From: Mesostigma viride
Lineage: Eukaryota; Streptophyta; Mesostigmatophyceae; Mesostigmatales; Mesostigmataceae
Assembly (NCBI GenBank): GCA_009746045.1
Contig: RPFO01000154.1
Location: 2,792,493 to 2,849,992 of the forward strand
Direction of reading: 5' to 3'
DNA length: 57,500 nt
The notes beneath the pieces were generated by a model. That model worked only from the letters and a program-made list of their open reading frames with translations, ran no database searches and was not told the origin of the DNA. The position numbers and the translations under genes are program-made. Below, in pieces: positions 42,174 to 52,742 of this stretch. The first letter of the stretch is position 1. Each line of letters opens with the position of its first letter.

Positions 42174-42437
42174 GGGTTAATGCTCCGTGACTCCCCAGTG
42201 GAAGCACGAGTTTAATTATATAATTAATTAATGTGGACATGTGTGTGCATGGGCAAAAGCTGGCTAACTCAATCAAAAGACGTGATAATAATTTAGTACT
42301 TAATAAGTTAATTAATAAGACATGTGCACCGTGTGTACAACAGGCATCAGTAATCACCGATAAGTAAACCAAGGCAACCACGATGTTAGATCATGGATCC
42401 AAGTCGACAAAGCTGCTGTCACGGTATCCTACATGTC

Positions 42438-43622
42438 CTAACCCCTGACACGCGGGAGGGGCACCGTGTTCCGTGGTGTCCCTGGAGCGTTCTCTGGGCA
42501 AGGCCTGGAAACAAAAGGCCGAGCATTGCAAAACAACTCCTCCACTTCAGACATCGTGGGTACCGGGAAAGCAAGGGGGCCCAACCTTTTGGTGTGGTAA
42601 TAGACATTGTGACACAAGTTAAATAGCCCTGAATCCACAGAATTCACGAAGAGAGCGCGGCCCTTATGCCGAAACAAGGATACCACCATTACAAGGAAGG
42701 AGTACACATCATGGTCTCGCTGCGCTGTCACCACCCCTCCTGTCATGCCGGGCTGGTCCACTGTTGCGGGATGCCACCGAGGCTGACGATCCTTACCAGC
42801 CTGATGCGTGAAAATCCGTTCCCCCCCTCTTGTCGCCAGGCCGAGATCTGCAATACGGATTATCGGATGTGCACTTCCTGGCGCCATGGTGTAGAGAAAA
42901 TTATTGAGCTTGACGTCATTGTGTATAATGTTAACGGCGTGCAAGCCAGCCAATGCCTTTGCACAGTCTGCAAGGACGCTGGGTGAGCAAACTTCGAAAA
43001 CACGCTGATTTTCCGGGGCATCACGGGCAGCATGCAAGTCACCACTCATTCTCTCCATGACAATACCACCTACTTCACCGCACGTGGACCAGAGCCCTTC
43101 TACTGCAGGGCAGACCTGCGGGCCAGCTATAGACATGAAACCGGCCTCCTTGGCCACTGCCACAACGGCGGTTATAACAGCCTCCTGGTAGTTCACCAGC
43201 AGCGTGTCTCGTCGAAGGCTTGCCAGCTTTACCACTAGCGTAGCCTCGCCACCTGGTGCACTCGAGCTAGCAGGGATAGCGTATAACGTGCCATGAGCAC
43301 CTTTTCCTAGTATCCGGTCACCTGACAATTTCACTGCGATGACATGCGTCAACTTGCTAGCGCTGTGAGAAACCTTTTGATCATAATTCGTCAGCCGCTG
43401 CAATGCAATGCTCCAATCCGACGGTGCATTGGTTTGCAGCTCAACGTCCCTGCGAGCGTGCGAGTCCGCGGCGTTGAACACACGCGACACCCTATGCAAA
43501 GCGGTGCATGTACGCAGTCTGTAAGTCCGTGAATTAAAAGCCTGTCTCGCCCTTAATGCCGACAGGGTTCCCGGCGACAGGTCCTGTCTGTTGGTCGACA
43601 TTTTTCTTTTGCAGCTGGCCAT
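42438..43622 (-). CDS. Intronless protein kinase, 394 aa
   Basis: The kinase fold motifs are in order: glycine loop ILGKGAHGTLY (104-114), ATP-anchoring lysine in LVVKLAS (K132), candidate alpha-C glutamate E147, catalytic loop IIHNDVKLNN (232-241, D236, K238, N241), DLG in place of DFG (D259), and the helix F aspartate in HDVYSF (D305). HND instead of HRD and DLG instead of DFG are departures, but the catalytic Lys, Asp, Asn and metal-binding Asp are kept, so activity is plausible. The first 90 residues are basic and match nothing I know. A second ATG at residue 8 (43601) is an alternative start. It is divergent from the gene at 45213, with a repeat-rich spacer between them. Substrate unknown. 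Confidence 0.88.
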   Translation of the reverse strand: MASCKRKMSTNRQDLSPGTLSALRARQAFNSRTYRLRTCTALHRVSRVFNAADSHARRDVELQTNAPSDWSIALQRLTNYDQKVSHSASKLTHVIAVKLSGDRILGKGAHGTLYAIPASSSAPGGEATLVVKLASLRRDTLLVNYQEAVITAVVAVAKEAGFMSIAGPQVCPAVEGLWSTCGEVGGIVMERMSGDLHAARDAPENQRVFEVCSPSVLADCAKALAGLHAVNIIHNDVKLNNFLYTMAPGSAHPIIRIADLGLATRGGERIFTHQAGKDRQPRWHPATVDQPGMTGGVVTAQRDHDVYSFLVMVVSLFRHKGRALFVNSVDSGLFNLCHNVYYHTKRLGPLAFPVPTMSEVEELFCNARPFVSRPCPENAPGTPRNTVPLPRVRG

Positions 43623-43723
43623 TGTAGGTAGGTATGAATGATCTCGATGCTGTCAATTACGATGATACACGAGGTAGTCTATACCTAGGATCGAGAGCTT
43701 CTTCTTGTATGGCAATGCCGGCT

Positions 43724-44235
43724 GGGCGATGACGGTGACGGCCGTCACCGTCATCGCCCTCGACGGGCGTGATGAAAAGTACCTGGTTGATAGGCGGCAG
43801 CTATTCACAATATAAGCCGTTTTTTATTACTCCGAATAAAGAGTTAAGAGGTTGGCCCTCGGCAGGGCGATGACGGGGCGCTGACGGGGCGATGACGGGG
43901 CGATGACGGGGCGTTCACGCGCGTGATGAATAGAACCTGTTTGATAGGCAGCGGCTATTGGTAATATACTTTGTTGATTAAGAGAAGAGTTTAGATGTTG
44001 GCCCGTCGAGGGCGATGACGGTGACGAGCGTCACCGTCATCGCCCTCGACGGGCGTGATGAAAAGCCCATGTTTTATATGCGGTAGCTATTGGTAGTCCG
44101 TAGTATATAGGTCGTTGACTATCACTCCGAATAAAGAGTTAACAGGTTAAGGCCCTCGGCCGGGCGATGACGGGGCGATGACAGGGCGTTGACGCTCGTG
44201 ATGAATAGGACCTGTTTGATAGGCGGCGGCTATTG
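43724..44235. repeat. Tandem repeat of about 133-153 bp, four copies, with GATGACGG palindromes
   Basis: GATGAA(A/T)AG...TTGATAGGC(A/G)GC(A/G)GCTATT units recur at 43771, 43924, 44057 and 44200. Between them lie GATGACGGGGC iterations and two large perfect palindromes: 43724-43759 (18 bp arms, no spacer) and 44001-44054 (26 bp arms, AG centre). Confidence 0.92.
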
Positions 44236-44239
44236 CTAA

Positions 44240-44935
44240 TATATAGGTCGGATATTTGTGTACCACCCCCCTCCTTCCCGCGGCAGGTACGCAGCGACCC
44301 GCTGTTGTCCTGGCTGCAATTGTGTATCACTTGTACGGTATTTGTGTATCACTTGTAGCGTATTTGTGTATCACTTGTCCTCCTTCCCACGGCAGGTACG
44401 CAGCGACCCGCTGTTGTCCTGGCTGCAATTGTGTATCACTTGTACGGTATTTGTGTATCACTTGTACGGTATTTGTGTATCACCCCCCTCCTTCCCACGG
44501 CAGGTACGCAGCGACCCGCTGTTGTCCTGGCTGCAATTGTGTATCACTTGTACGGTATTTGTGTATCACCCCCCTCCTTCCCGCGGCAGGTACGCAGCGA
44601 CCCGCTGTTGTCCTGGCTGCAATTGTGTATCACTTGTACGGTATTTGTGTATCACTTGTACGGTATTTGTGTATCACCCCCCTCCTTCCCGCGGCAGGTA
44701 CGCAGCGACCCGCTGTTGTCCTGGCTGCAATTGTGTATCACTTGTACGGTATTTGTGTATCACTTGTACGGTATTTGTGTACCACCCCCTCCTTCCCGGC
44801 AGGTACGCAGCGACCCGCTGTTGTCCTGGCTGCAATTGTGTATCACTTGTACGGTATTTGTGTATCACTTGTACGGTATTTGTGTATCACCCCCCTCCTT
44901 CCCACGGCAGGTACGCAGCGACCCGCTGTCGACCC
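44240..44935. repeat. Tandem repeat of 85-109 bp, about seven copies
   Basis: GGTACGCAGCGACCCGCTG...GGCTGCAATTGTGTATCACTTGTACGG recurs about seven times. Period differences come from one or two copies of the 22 bp TTGTACGGTATTTGTGTATCAC sub-unit. All plus-strand frames stay open through it, so the 236-284 codon frames there are not taken as genes. Confidence 0.95.
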
Positions 44936-45212
44936 GCTATTGCACTTCACCGCGTGCATCATTGCACATTAGGTGTGGCAGAAGATCACCATGCACCCTC
45001 CTTCCCACACAAATCTCTGCTGCCCATATGTGCGGCGTGGACATACAACAACAACTACAACAACCTTCCCACAAATCTCACCACCCGGTTCTCAAGTCGA
45101 ACGACGACATAACTTTTACGAGTCGATTTTTCCGCGCATAGTGACTAACTAACTGTATCGCGGCGTGAACACTCGCGCAGACATCTCAGGTGCAGCCTTT
45201 GCATTAGCGGAC

Positions 45213-46457
45213 ATGTCGAATGATCCAGGGGAGCGGTCCCCCATGAGCTCGGCGGATACGGGATCCTATCCCTCCGACTCGGAGGAGTCATTCCGGTCGG
45301 GAGGGACACTGTATTCGACGGAGTCGTTGCCGGCGGTAGTCGAAGAATTTTTGCGGACCCATTGCGATTTGGCAACGGTAACCGAGAATCTGTCCTTATC
45401 GCAGAAGAGCATTGCCGTACGATTACACCGCATGAGGGTTGCTGACCAGCACAGGCCTGATGAGCCGGCATGGTTCGGCCAAGATATGGAGCCCGGAATC
45501 CTCGGGTGCATTGTTGACCTACTCGGCCCCCTGGAACGCGCGAGGGTCAGCGTAATGAGCAAAGAAGTGCGTTTGATAGTGCAGCAGCACAAGTGGCAGA
45601 TCAAGACCGGTATTCATTGGAGGGAGGCGGAGCATTTGGAGGAAGAGTACGGCCCTATTGACGACATCGCAGCACCAACGCGCATGCTCATCACTGGCAC
45701 CTTATTCGATCCCACCCGGGCTAATCCCATCAGGAATAACAGCATCACGTTGGAGCTGTCTGCATCCACCCTGGAGGCATACGGCACCACATTTCGCAAG
45801 CTCATGTCGGATGTGAAGTCGCGTCTGCGCCGGCAGCCTCCCACCTGCCTGGGGAACTTGTTCTCGCTTCGCGACATTCCCGCAGACCTGGGCAGTCAGT
45901 GGAGCATGGAATACGTTGCCCAGTGGCGGCAACATGAAGACGAAAGGCGCGGCCACGACCTGCTGCCCCCAGAGGAAATGGAGAGGCAGCTCGTGGCAGA
46001 GTGGAACCACGTATGGCAGTCGCCGATCATGTGGGGTCTGTACAGCATTGTGGTCTTCACCAGCTGCCAGGCTTGGGGAGAGGGGTGGGAGTCCGCGGGG
46101 CATACTAGGGACTATTGGGATCGTGCAGGGTGGGCAACTTTGCTGGAGTCCATGCCTACACTTGATCCCGTGGTTCTCGCCGGCGCCGTCTTGTTGACGC
46201 ACCCAGCGGCTACCAACGTCCTTAAAGAGCGGTTGCAGGAGCCCTGCACGTTGCGGCTGCTGCGTGGAAGAGGGTCGCACCTGGTTGAGGAGGCACGGAC
46301 AACGTGCATGCGCGACGGCAATCGATTTGGGCGGTCTACCCAGAACACGTATGGGCAGGCAGGACGCTTTCTGGGCGAGTGTGGCCGGTGGCTCTACACT
46401 ATCAGTCGGAGTGCCGTCCCGACCCTCATGGGCGTGAAAGTGGTTACTCGTATCTAG
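45213..46457 (+). CDS. Intronless protein of unknown function, 414 aa
   Basis: A single uninterrupted frame. I chose the ATG at 45213; the frame is open a little further upstream without an ATG. The N terminus (1-45) is Ser/Asp/Glu-rich and probably disordered. Residues about 93-130 (EPGILGCIVDLLGPLERARVS...) have the hydrophobic spacing of an F-box, but this is only a suggestion. The middle is helical with conserved-looking Trp residues. A hydrophobic stretch near residue 290 (WGLYSIVVFTS) could be buried or membrane-associated. No family is recognised. It points away from the kinase gene across 1.6 kb of tandem repeats, so both promoters must lie in or beside those repeats. Confidence 0.65.
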   Translation: MSNDPGERSPMSSADTGSYPSDSEESFRSGGTLYSTESLPAVVEEFLRTHCDLATVTENLSLSQKSIAVRLHRMRVADQHRPDEPAWFGQDMEPGILGCIVDLLGPLERARVSVMSKEVRLIVQQHKWQIKTGIHWREAEHLEEEYGPIDDIAAPTRMLITGTLFDPTRANPIRNNSITLELSASTLEAYGTTFRKLMSDVKSRLRRQPPTCLGNLFSLRDIPADLGSQWSMEYVAQWRQHEDERRGHDLLPPEEMERQLVAEWNHVWQSPIMWGLYSIVVFTSCQAWGEGWESAGHTRDYWDRAGWATLLESMPTLDPVVLAGAVLLTHPAATNVLKERLQEPCTLRLLRGRGSHLVEEARTTCMRDGNRFGRSTQNTYGQAGRFLGECGRWLYTISRSAVPTLMGVKVVTRI

Positions 46458-48236
46458 AACACCAGTCTTTGTGGATGCGTTTCAGTCAGCTGTGATCGAG
46501 TTGCTGGTGGTTGTTACCTGTGGGACATTTCTTGTGGGGGGAGACTTGGTCCATATCTCAGGCTTGTCTTACATGATGCAGTGGCACTTTCGGGCTGGAG
46601 GGTTAATTGTGGCCCGGCCTGCCGGTTTAGCTTCAGTGCTCTCATGTCGGCCTTTCCCTTGGCCTGTCGTGGTCTTGTTGTTACCACCTATTGACAGTGC
46701 CAATATCTTTTGACAAGAGCTTTCAGTTATGTCTACTGTATTATTTTCAGGTCGTCTGTGACTGACGCCACATGGGATGAGATAGGAGGTACTCGGCTAT
46801 CATTGCTAATTACTTTAATGCATGCCCATTGGGCCATGCATAGTGTATATTTTTCATGCATGCACGCCATTATGTATCGCTGGGTCCATCCCATCAAATG
46901 CTTGTTTATTGCCAGGTCTGGTGGAAGTCCGTAAGTACTTGCGTGTCATGCGCATGGGCATGTTTATAGTACTATGCTAATCTCTTTAGAAACATAATTA
47001 CACGGAAGTTACAAATCTCATCTGCATCATGCCCCAAGACACTACATTAAACAATCAAATAAAATTATAACATGCCTCCGTTGGGAGATCATGTAGCACA
47101 TATTCCTTGCTGAATGGGTGGAGGTGGGTCAAGCCGCGACATCGAAATAAGGTAACTCTAACCTATCTAGTCTACAAAATCCTAACTACACTTCTCCCCA
47201 AAGCGCCCCTTCCGCTTTGGGGGAGGGGGCTTGCCCACAGGGGCTGGCGTGTGAGCCGGGACATTGGTCATCCACCTCTTCTTGTTCTGCATAGGAACAG
47301 AGAGCGAAGAAGTTCGGTGTGGGGACCCCTTCTCGTGGTAATGCGTTACATGTACTCCCCACCGGGCTTTGCTCTTCATGGGTTCATAAAGACAACAATT
47401 ATTCAGTAAGAATCTAATAAATTAGGAACATATATCCGTTGGGAGTCACTGTTACACATATATACCTGCAAAGGGGCATATGATTTTTAATACATTCTGA
47501 GCTACAACCTGCACGTGCATGGGTTTAGTTAACTGGCACCTATACTACAGGCCTGACATGGGGTGGAGCTTCAGTGCTTCCCCGCCTTCTCCTTCTCCCA
47601 CACTGGGTGCTCCGCCTCCTTCTTCTCCGGCCCTGCCCGTGGGTGCACCGGCCCCGCCTCCTCCTTCTCCTCACGGGACGATTCGCGCTCCACGCATGGC
47701 TGCAGCATCAGTTAGCACGGGCAAGACATAGCAGTAACCGCGCTATGGCTGTTCTAGCACCAGCCTAGCAGCCTGCCATGATCAGTCAGCAAACCCACGA
47801 CAGCTAAACCCTTGGCTGACACAACCAGTCCATGCATCATTAAGTATGGGTACGGGGAAAGCTTCCCGCATATCCATGCCCATATGGATGGCAGCAACAC
47901 AAGGACTGGCACCCTAGCCCCCCCGTGCACACACAAAAACGTGGGTCGTGGCTTCCACGCCCCATCCGTCATGCATGACAGCGCGTAATTTACTCGCATT
48001 CACACCGGGCTGCATCCCAGCGCCGTTGCTGTCCCCATGTGACACGTCGGCTGATTAAGCAGATACACAGCTGAGTCTGATGTAAACCGCTAAACCCCAA
48101 ACCCATGCACACCACAGTCAAGGACGCGTGCATGTCAAGCCATGCCAATTGTGAACCGTACAGCAATTTACTTTTCAAGCCTGAAGAGGTGTATAGGAGA
48201 TAGTAGCCTGGAAGAGGTTACAGGGGCACATGTCCA
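46458..48236. other. No supported gene
   Basis: Only short frames. A minus-strand 65-codon frame at 47182-47379 (basic, Pro-rich, ending KPPPPKRKGRFGEKCS) could be an exon but cannot be connected to anything. No repeat family was recognised. Confidence 0.4.
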
Positions 48237-48439
48237 TTAGCGAGCGGAACAACACAGCATACACCCTACAAGCGTACCGCACAATGTCCTCCTGCAATTG
48301 TCTGCAGATCTCCCAATGCCGCAGACATCTCCACTGCTCTCATGGCGATTGCAAATGCTTGATGCCGCACCTCTGCTTACAGCAGAAAAGCTTCCTCCGG
48401 GCGAGGCACCTGACTGGAACCAACACCCATTCCTTGGCT

Positions 48440-48700
48440 TCACAACGTGGCCATGACAGCATCGTGAATCTGCTTCGCCAACGCCCACACTTCAGGACCC
48501 GCGCCCTGCACCGCCATGGCCACAGGCTGCACCGCTGCAATCGATGCAGCATTCACTGCCTGCGCCGCACCATGTACTGCATGCACGAAAGCCAATCCTG
48601 GCTCGGTTATCATGGTCTTGCCCGATTCCTGCTGCTTCTTCTTCTTCGATGCGGTCATGCGCACTTTATACCCCTTCCTCTCCAAGCACGCCTTCAGCAC
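48440..48700 (-). CDS. Possible exon: basic/Ala-rich 86-codon frame
   Basis: The translation has a basic SKKKKQQ stretch followed by an amphipathic Ala/Val-rich helix (AVHGAAQAVNAASIAAVQPVAMAVQ). The frame is open a few codons upstream (RTSQVLKACLERKGYKVRMT). This looks more protein-like than the overlapping frames, but no splice partners were identified. It may be a transposon remnant. Confidence 0.25.
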   Translation of the reverse strand: MLKACLERKGYKVRMTASKKKKQQESGKTMITEPGLAFVHAVHGAAQAVNAASIAAVQPVAMAVQGAGPEVWALAKQIHDAVMATL

Positions 48701-48757
48701 CTGGCTCGTGCGGTGCTGAATATGCTTCTGAAGGCGCGCCTTCTAAACACGAAATGT

Positions 48758-48830
48758 TGGCAATCGGTTTTCTCTGAATATAGTTTAATTAACGCATGCG
48801 GGAAAGATAAGGCCGCCATGCCTTGGCCAC
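48758..48830. repeat. Dispersed repeat, partner of 54254-54322
   Basis: AATCGGTTTTCTCTGAATAT through GCCGCCATGCCTTGGCC is shared with 54254-54322 with almost no change. In the second place it is fused directly to the duplicated block described at 54314. Confidence 0.9.
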
Positions 48831-49352
48831 ATCAGTCCGACGCCGCGCCTTGCGCACCCCGGTAATTCCCGCGCGAAATTTGACGAAATTCGGTGTGCCG
48901 TGCAATGTTGACTGAAATTCGGTGTGCACGGCTATGGTGACGCGAAAATTTATTGCGAGCTGATTACGCAACCATTTTGGACGTTATTTCGCTTGTTCGG
49001 ACGGCAATTACATAAGGAAAATTATCGTACATTAAAAAACCTGAAAAACAGTTTCTTTTTTTTCTGCAGCGAGGGCACGTGGGCAGCAGGCGGGCGTTTT
49101 GCACACCAACCGGCCCGACCCGTGTGTGTGCAAGGTAAAACACAGACAGGAAAAACATGCTCTCGTTGGTTATGGACACATTCTACCAGTTCCTAACATC
49201 ATTTCAAAGAAACCCAGCGATGGATTTCCCTTAATTTTGCGTTTCCGATTTTTACGCCCCTTCCGCGAAAAAGTGAGAATTATAGGAGCGCTGACAGGGG
49301 CAACACTGCATGTCGTGCTTTTAATCGCTTTTACGTCTTTTCTTGCAGCTAT

Positions 49353-49793
49353 ATGACTTACCTTGGGCGCAGCAACATCGCCCGGTGTTTATCCTGCGGG
49401 CGGGGCTTGCTGGCCCCGTCCGGAGTGTGCTCGGGGTGCGGGAAAAACCACAGCTACTGGTTTATAACGTCGACAACCCCCATTTTCTGGTCATTAACCG
49501 GCGTATTCTTGTTGTTTAAGCTTCCGGCGACGGGCGAAAAGAGCTCTTACCATGACGGCATGCTCTGGGGAGGCGTTCCGAGAAGGACTGGGGCGGGCAG
49601 GCAAATTTACACGCGACAGTGCCCGCACGTCGCCTGCGCACCCCGGCGTACAAGGGAAAGCGCAGTGTTTCCCTCCTGGACGGCCCATCGCTGCCTTTGC
49701 CGGGCGGCATGTTGGGGAGGCGGCTCCTTCTTCCTTTCTTACCGCCCGTTTCATAGTTCATACCCCGTGAGTTTCCCAACGGAGGCGTGTTAA
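49353..49793 (+). CDS. Possible zinc-ribbon protein or exon
   Basis: The frame starts with [20 protein letters not shown], two CX2C knuckles 13 residues apart, as in zinc ribbons. A hydrophobic segment ([13 protein letters not shown]) follows. A good acceptor (CTTTTCTTGCAG) lies just upstream at about 49339-49350. The later part has no recognisable features and probably runs into intron or non-coding DNA. Only the first 50 residues are credible. Confidence 0.3.
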   Translation: MTYLGRSNIARCLSCGRGLLAPSGVCSGCGKNHSYWFITSTTPIFWSLTGVFLLFKLPATGEKSSYHDGMLWGGVPRRTGAGRQIYTRQCPHVACAPRRTRESAVFPSWTAHRCLCRAACWGGGSFFLSYRPFHSSYPVSFPTEAC

Positions 49794-49834
49794 TGATGAG
49801 CGGCTGCATGCATGAATGAACGGGTGTATGAATG

Positions 49835-51094
49835 AGGGAGGGGGGGAGGGAGGGAGGGAGGGAGGGAGGGAGGGAGGGAGGGAGGGAGGGAGGGAGGGAG
49901 GGAGGGAGGGAGGGAGGGAGGGAGGGAGGGAGGGAGGGAGGGAGGGAGGGAGGGAGGGAGGGAGGGAGGGAGGGAGGGAGGGAGGGAGGGAGGGAGGGAG
50001 GGAGGGAGGGAGGGAGGGAGGGAGGGAGGGAGGGAGGGAGGGAGGGAGGGAGGGAGGGAGGAGGGAGGGAGGAGGGAGGAGGGAGGGAGGGAGGGAGGGA
50101 GGGAGGAGGGAGGGAGGGAGGGAGGGGAGGGAGGGAGGGAGGGAGGGAGGGAGGGAGGAGGAGGGAGGGAGGGAGGAGGGAGGGAGGGGAGGGAGGAGGG
50201 AGGGAGGGAGGGAGGAGGGAGGGAGGGAGGAGGGAGGGAGGGAGGGAGGGAGGGAGGAGGGAGGGAGGGAGGGAGGAGGGAGGGAGGGAGGGAGGGAGGG
50301 AGGGAGGGAGGGAGGAGGGAGGGAGGAGGGAGGGAGGGAGGGAGGAGGGAGGAGGGAGGGAGGAGGGAGGGAGGGAGGGGGAGGGAGGGAGGGAGGGAGG
50401 AGGGAGGGAGGAGGGAGGGAGGGAGGGAGGGAGGGAGGGAGGGAGGAGGGAGGGAGGGAGGAGGGAGGGAGGGAGGGAGGGAGGGAGGGAGAGGAGGGAG
50501 GGAGGGAGGGAGGGAGGGGGAGGGGGGAGGGAGGGAGGGGGAGGGAGGGAGGGAGGGAGGGAGGGAGGGAGGAGGGAGGGAGGGGAGGGAGGAGGGAGGG
50601 AGGAGGGAGGGAGGAGGGAGGGAGGGAGGGAGGGAGGGAGGGAGGGAGGGAGGGGGAGGAGGGAGGGAGGGAGGGAGAGGGGGAGGGAGGGAGGGAGGGA
50701 GGGAGGGGGGGAGGGAGGGAGGGAGGGAGGGAGGAGGGAGGAGGAGGAGGGAGGGAGGGAGGGAGGGAGGGAGGGAGGGAGGAGGGAGGGAGGGAGGGAG
50801 GAGGGAGGGAGGGAGGGAGGGAGGGAGGAGGAGGGAGGGAGGGAGGGAGGGAGGGAGGGAGGGAGGGAGGAGGGAGGGAGGGAGGGAGGGAGGGAGGGAG
50901 GGAGGGAGGGAGGAGGGAGGGAGGGAGGGAGGGAGGGAGGGAGGAGGGAGGAGGGAGGGAGGAGGGAGGGAGGGAGGGAGGAGGGAGGGAGGGAGGGAGG
51001 GAGGGAGGGAGGGAGGGAGGGAGGGAGGGAGGAGGGAGGGAGGGAGGGAGGGAGGAGGGAGGGAGGGAGGGAGGGAGGGAGGGAGGGAGGGAGG
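49835..51094. repeat. (GGGA)n array, 1.26 kb
   Basis: Pure GGGA to about 50057, then GGGA broken at irregular intervals by GGA or GGGGA to 51094. All frames on both strands are open. The long Pro-Ser-Leu or Gly-Arg-Glu frames here are artefacts. The G-rich plus strand has G-quadruplex potential over its full length. Confidence 0.98.
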
Positions 51095-51101
51095 GTATGA
51101 C

Positions 51102-51272
<171 letters not shown>

Positions 51273-51799
51273 TTACGTGTATGCATGGGTGGGTGGATAC
51301 ATGTGTACGTGTGTGTGTGTGTGTGGTGGGTGGGTAAGGGATCGACGTGTGTGTGTGTGTGTATGTGTGTGTGTGTGCTTCTCTGCTTAGGCGTTGGAGC
51401 ACACGCATGTACTGTAGGAAGGGGGTGATGAAAACCCAGACCAACTGTCGCACCCACGGTCCCCTCCACCTTCACCAAGCGTAAGGCCAAGCGTGCCATG
51501 GGGGTAGGGTAGCTGACGCAAGTCACCAACGTCAGGGTGCTCACCAGGCTGGTGGATGAGAAGGTGGGGGCAGGCCCCTGTCAGATGCAGAGAAGAAGAA
51601 AAGGAAAAGGATGCAGGGCCGTGAGAACGTGCCCCCGGGTGTGGCATTAGCCACTATATAGCTAGCTAGCTGGCTAGAGCTTTGTTATTAATGCATTGTA
51701 CTATAGGCATGTGCCCCCAAGTATGCCTTCCTGCATTGTAAATATGATGCATAATGTAATGATGTGTTGTTTGGAACCTTCTGTACACCAAGGTGGAAT

Positions 51800-52545
51800 G
51801 ATTGCCATGAAACCCTTGGAAGAACATAGAAAGCTGCTTTTTCTGTGGTATTTATGCTAGCATCTGTCACCAATTTGTTATCCAACCAGCCTGAAGCTTT
51901 GTGGGCAGGCTGCATGGGATGTGTTTCGAACATGTGCCAAGTTCCAGGTCCAACTGAGTTCATTTGATGTCATTATATATGCACATGTGTGATGAAACCC
52001 TTGAAAACCATGAAAAACTGCATTTTTGTGGTATTTATGCTAGCATTTGTCACCAGTTTGTCATCCAACCAGCCTGAAGCTTTGTGGGCAGGCTGCATGG
52101 GATGTGTTTCGAACATGTGCCAAGTCCCAGGTCCAACTGAGTTCATTTGATGTCATTATATATGCAAATGTGTGATGAAACCCTTGGAAAACCCTGAAAA
52201 ACTGCATTTTTGTGGTGTTTATGCTAGCATCTGTCACCAATTTGTCATCCAACCAGCCTGAAACTTTGTGGGCATGCTGCATGGGATGTGTTTAGAACAT
52301 ATGCAAAGTTCCACGCCCAACTGAGTTCATTTGGTGTCATTATATATGCATATGTGTGATGAAACCCTTGGAAAACCCTGAAAAACTGCATTTTGGGGGT
52401 ATTTATGCTAGCATCTGTCACCATTTTGTGATCCAACCAGCCTGAAACTTTGTGGGCATGCTGCATGGGATGTGTTTATAACATGTGCAAAGTTCCAGGC
52501 CCAACTGAGTTCATTTGATGTCATTATATACGCATACATGCCAGA
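51800..52545. repeat. 184 bp tandem repeat, four copies
   Basis: TGATGAAACCCTTGGAAAACC...GCTAGCATCTGTCACCAATTTGT...ATTATATATGC units start near 51805, 51990, 52174 and 52358. Later copies carry more changes. The repeat fades by about 52560. Confidence 0.93.
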
Positions 52546-52742
52546 AAGTGCTGAAAATTCGGTATTTTTATGCTAGCAAATGTCACCATGTTACCATGCT
52601 GCCGACTCCCAAAAAATTATTTGACCACATGCCACCATAAGATATCTGATTAGGCACCTTGGTGCCAAATTTGAGGCCAAACTAATCATTAGCCTATCCT
52701 AGAATAATTTTCAGGGTGGAAAAATGGCTTTTTGGAATGATG

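Noticed and set aside
41059-42381. Open frames rich in His-Pro-Ser-Ile, Met-Asp-Gly-Trp or Leu-Pro-Pro-Ser
   Set aside because: Products of the (CATC)n and (CCCT)n microsatellites.
44256-45141. Three overlapping plus-strand frames of 236-284 codons
   Set aside because: A seven-copy tandem repeat whose unit happens to lack stops; all plus-strand frames are open and the translations merely repeat the unit.
48230-48865. 211-codon plus-strand frame rich in Cys and His
   Set aside because: Irregular Cys/His content with no recognisable motif; the overlapping minus-strand frame looks more protein-like, and neither is strong.
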